Notes under the pieces: model-generated
Database searches by the model: none
What the model saw: the letters and a program-made list of their open reading frames with translations, nothing else
What the model was told of the DNA's origin: nothing
From: an uncultured Eubacteriales bacterium
GTDB lineage: Bacteria > Bacillota > Clostridia > Lachnospirales > Lachnospiraceae
DNA length: 6,710 bases
NCBI GenBank assembly: GCA_900321505.1
Contig: ONWK01000147.1
Location: 1 to 6,710, forward strand
Reading direction: 5' to 3'
Made by a program: the position numbers and the translations under genes
Part shown: piece after piece, positions 5,541 to 6,710 of the stretch
How positions within the stretch are numbered: position 1 is the first letter of the stretch
Layout of the letters: every line of letters starts with the position of its first letter

Positions 5541-6221
5541 CTACTGCTGAGTTGTCAGGACCTTGGCGATCTCTTCATAACTCATTCCGGTCTTCAGTTT
5601 AAATGTTCCGACACGCAGGATACGGTCATAACCATTCCTTGAAAGCCATGCATCAAAATCAAGGTAATTATCAATGATTCCTGCATTCTGAACAAGCAGT
5701 GCTATTCCGTCAGAGCTCATACCCGCTGTTACGGTAATGGTCTTTTCCGTTCCGCCTGCAGGTTCCTCCGTAGGTTTCTCGGTGGGCTTTTCGGTCGGCT
5801 CTTCGGTCGGCTCTTCCGTCGGCTCTTCAGTCGGCTTCTCGGTCGGCTTCTCAGTCGGAGCCTCGGTCGGCTTTTCAGTCGGCTTCTCGGTCGGCTTCTC
5901 CGTTGGCTTCTCGGTTTCCTTCTCGGTCGGCTTTTCGGTCGGCTTTTCGGTCTCCTTCTCGGTCGGCTTCTCGGTTTCCTTCTCGGTCGGCTTTTCGGTC
6001 GGAGCTTCAGTTACTTTTTCGGTTTCCTTTTCTGTATTGGGTGTCCCTGTAGTATTTTCTGCAGCAGATGTATCAGTACTCTTATCGGTACTCAGTTCGG
6101 TAACAGTCTGTTCCTTTTTGTCCGATGAAGTATAGTCACCTGTCTTAAATGCAGTATAAGTAACCAGTGATCCGATCACCAGTCCGATACCTATCCCTCT
6201 GAGCAGATATTTTCGATTCAT
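5541..6221 (-). CDS. Membrane-anchored protein with TEKP-repeat linker and MltG/YceG LysM-like domain (no catalytic domain)
   Basis: The 226-residue protein has three parts. Residues 5-25 form a membrane segment or signal anchor (LLRGIGIGLVIGSLV) after a basic MNRK. Residues 63-154 are 23 tandem four-residue units, mostly TEKP with TEKE, TEEP, TEAP and one TEKV. Residues 160-224 form a small globular domain with ITVTAGMSSDGIALLVQNAG and RVGTFKLKTGMSYEEIAKVL, closely resembling the LysM-like N-terminal domain of the endolytic transglycosylase MltG (YceG). The MltG catalytic domain is absent because the gene stops there, so an enzymatic role is unlikely. A wall-facing or peptidoglycan-binding role is inferred. 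The start is ATG at 6221 with AGGAGG at 6234-6229 and a 7-base spacer. It lies 18 bases after the acidic-protein gene and 9 before mnmA. Confidence 0.85.
   Translation of the reverse strand: MNRKYLLRGIGIGLVIGSLVTYTAFKTGDYTSSDKKEQTVTELSTDKSTDTSAAENTTGTPNTEKETEKVTEAPTEKPTEKETEKPTEKETEKPTEKPTEKETEKPTEKPTEKPTEKPTEAPTEKPTEKPTEEPTEEPTEEPTEKPTEKPTEEPAGGTEKTITVTAGMSSDGIALLVQNAGIIDNYLDFDAWLSRNGYDRILRVGTFKLKTGMSYEEIAKVLTTQQ
5760..6035 (-). repeat. 12-bp tandem repeat, 23 units (TEKP coding)
   Basis: Twenty-three units of 12 bases encode the T-E-[K/E/A]-[P/E/V] linker. Most units read GGCTTTTCGGTC or GGCTTCTCGGTC on the plus strand. A higher-order copy is present: the 38 bases at 5905-5942 recur identically at 5965-6002, exactly five units (60 bases) away, which indicates recent duplication within the array. 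All units keep frame. Confidence 0.93.
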
Positions 6222-6239
6222 ATACGCACCTCCTGCCCT

Positions 6240-6710
6240 TTAGCGATTATGTGTATCAATTACATACTTAACTTCACTGACGCCCATTTTCAGGACCTTG
6301 GATATCTCAATGATACTGAGTCCTGCTCTGTACATACCCAGTATATTCTTTGTCTGATCACCCGAAGAAAGGTCGATGCCTTCACGGTCAATGATCTGGT
6401 CAAGGGTCTCTATAGCTCTGAGATCATCTTCTTCATCATCAAAGATGTCATCAAAATCATCTTCTTCGGAAAGATCGCTGAGATCCTCCACAGCCTCATT
6501 TCTGTGCATATCCGTAAGATCCTCTATGCTCTCAGCATTTCCGGGCTCAAGGTCACTCAGATCCTCCTCATCCTCAGGCTCTTCATCTGATTCTTCATTC
6601 TCATATGACTCATTATCATCATAATCTTCTTCGGAATCTTCATCATATTCTTCTTCAGGCTCGCCATCCTCTTCATCATCCGTCAGATCTTCTTCAGACT
6701 CGCCATCCTC
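6240..6710 (-). CDS. Acidic repeat protein with C-terminal DUF6115/SwrB-like helix-turn-helix segment (5' end outside window)
   Basis: The frame is open to the right edge, so the ATG at 6509 is internal and the true start lies outside. The 156 visible residues are extremely acidic up to about residue 96, dominated by Asp and Glu, with a short motif E-D-L-[S/T]-D at 7-11, 49-53, 63-67 and 75-79. The C-terminal 35 residues (NILGMYRAGLSIIEISKVL then KMGVSEVKYVIDTHNR) look like a small helix-turn-helix, similar to the end of DUF6115 proteins and of Bacillus SwrB; this is recognition by eye, without a search. The membrane segment expected at the N-terminus in that family cannot be seen here. The gene lies 18 bases before the LysM-like protein gene, in an apparent operon with mnmA. 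Its function is unknown. Confidence 0.75.
   Translation of the reverse strand, partial: EDGESEEDLTDDEEDGEPEEEYDEDSEEDYDDNESYENEESDEEPEDEEDLSDLEPGNAESIEDLTDMHRNEAVEDLSDLSEEDDFDDIFDDEEDDLRAIETLDQIIDREGIDLSSGDQTKNILGMYRAGLSIIEISKVLKMGVSEVKYVIDTHNR
6649..6710 (-). repeat. 39-bp direct repeat at the right edge (acidic region)
   Basis: The 23 bases at 6649-6671 recur at 6688-6710 with one mismatch, exactly 39 bases (13 codons) apart, and encode EDGE[S/P]EE twice. The repeat runs to the window edge, so more copies may lie beyond it. Confidence 0.7.

Noticed and set aside
5760..6035. CRISPR-like array
   Set aside because: The 12-base units are continuous without spacers and keep one reading frame within a coding gene.
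5737..6135. Long plus-strand open frame of Phe-Ser-Val-Gly repeats opposite the TEKP gene
   Set aside because: It is the antisense reading of the 12-base repeat, which stays open because the repeat has no stop in that frame. It has no ribosome binding site and no non-repeat domain.

Overview
The window is a run of housekeeping genes, all on the minus strand, so transcription reads from the right edge to the left edge. The combination suggests a Gram-positive member of the Clostridia, most likely Lachnospiraceae. The supporting signs are a ribosomal protein L27 with a cleavable N-terminal extension next to its protease Prp, strong AGGAGG ribosome binding sites, and the order rplU-prp-rpmA-obg-yhbY-nadD-yqeK-rsfS. 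The family-level placement is inference.

Right part (6710 to 4404): the end of a very acidic protein with a small C-terminal helix-turn-helix-like segment; then a membrane-anchored protein with a long Thr-Glu-Lys-Pro repeat linker and an MltG/YceG LysM-like domain but no catalytic domain; then mnmA, the tRNA 2-thiouridylase. Spacings of 18 and 9 bases suggest one transcription unit that starts outside the window.

Middle part (4403 to 3262): a good sigma-A-type promoter, a leader of about 80 bases that is a candidate L21 autoregulatory leader, then rplU, prp and rpmA packed almost without gaps, closed by a strong intrinsic terminator. Prp cuts the extension from L27, so substrate and protease are co-expressed.

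Left part (3261 to 1): a 109-base gap with an 18-bp dyad and a second small hairpin, then obgE, yhbY, nadD, yqeK and rsfS in tight array with two stop/start overlaps. Obg, YhbY and RsfS act in 50S subunit assembly or silencing, NadD makes the NAD precursor dinucleotide, and YqeK hydrolyses Ap4A. rsfS is cut by the left edge.

There is no mobile element, CRISPR array, tRNA or rRNA. I see no clear undescribed system. The most unusual parts are the acidic repeat protein, the repeat-linked stand-alone LysM-like domain, a strong hairpin inside the start of mnmA, and the dyad upstream of obgE.
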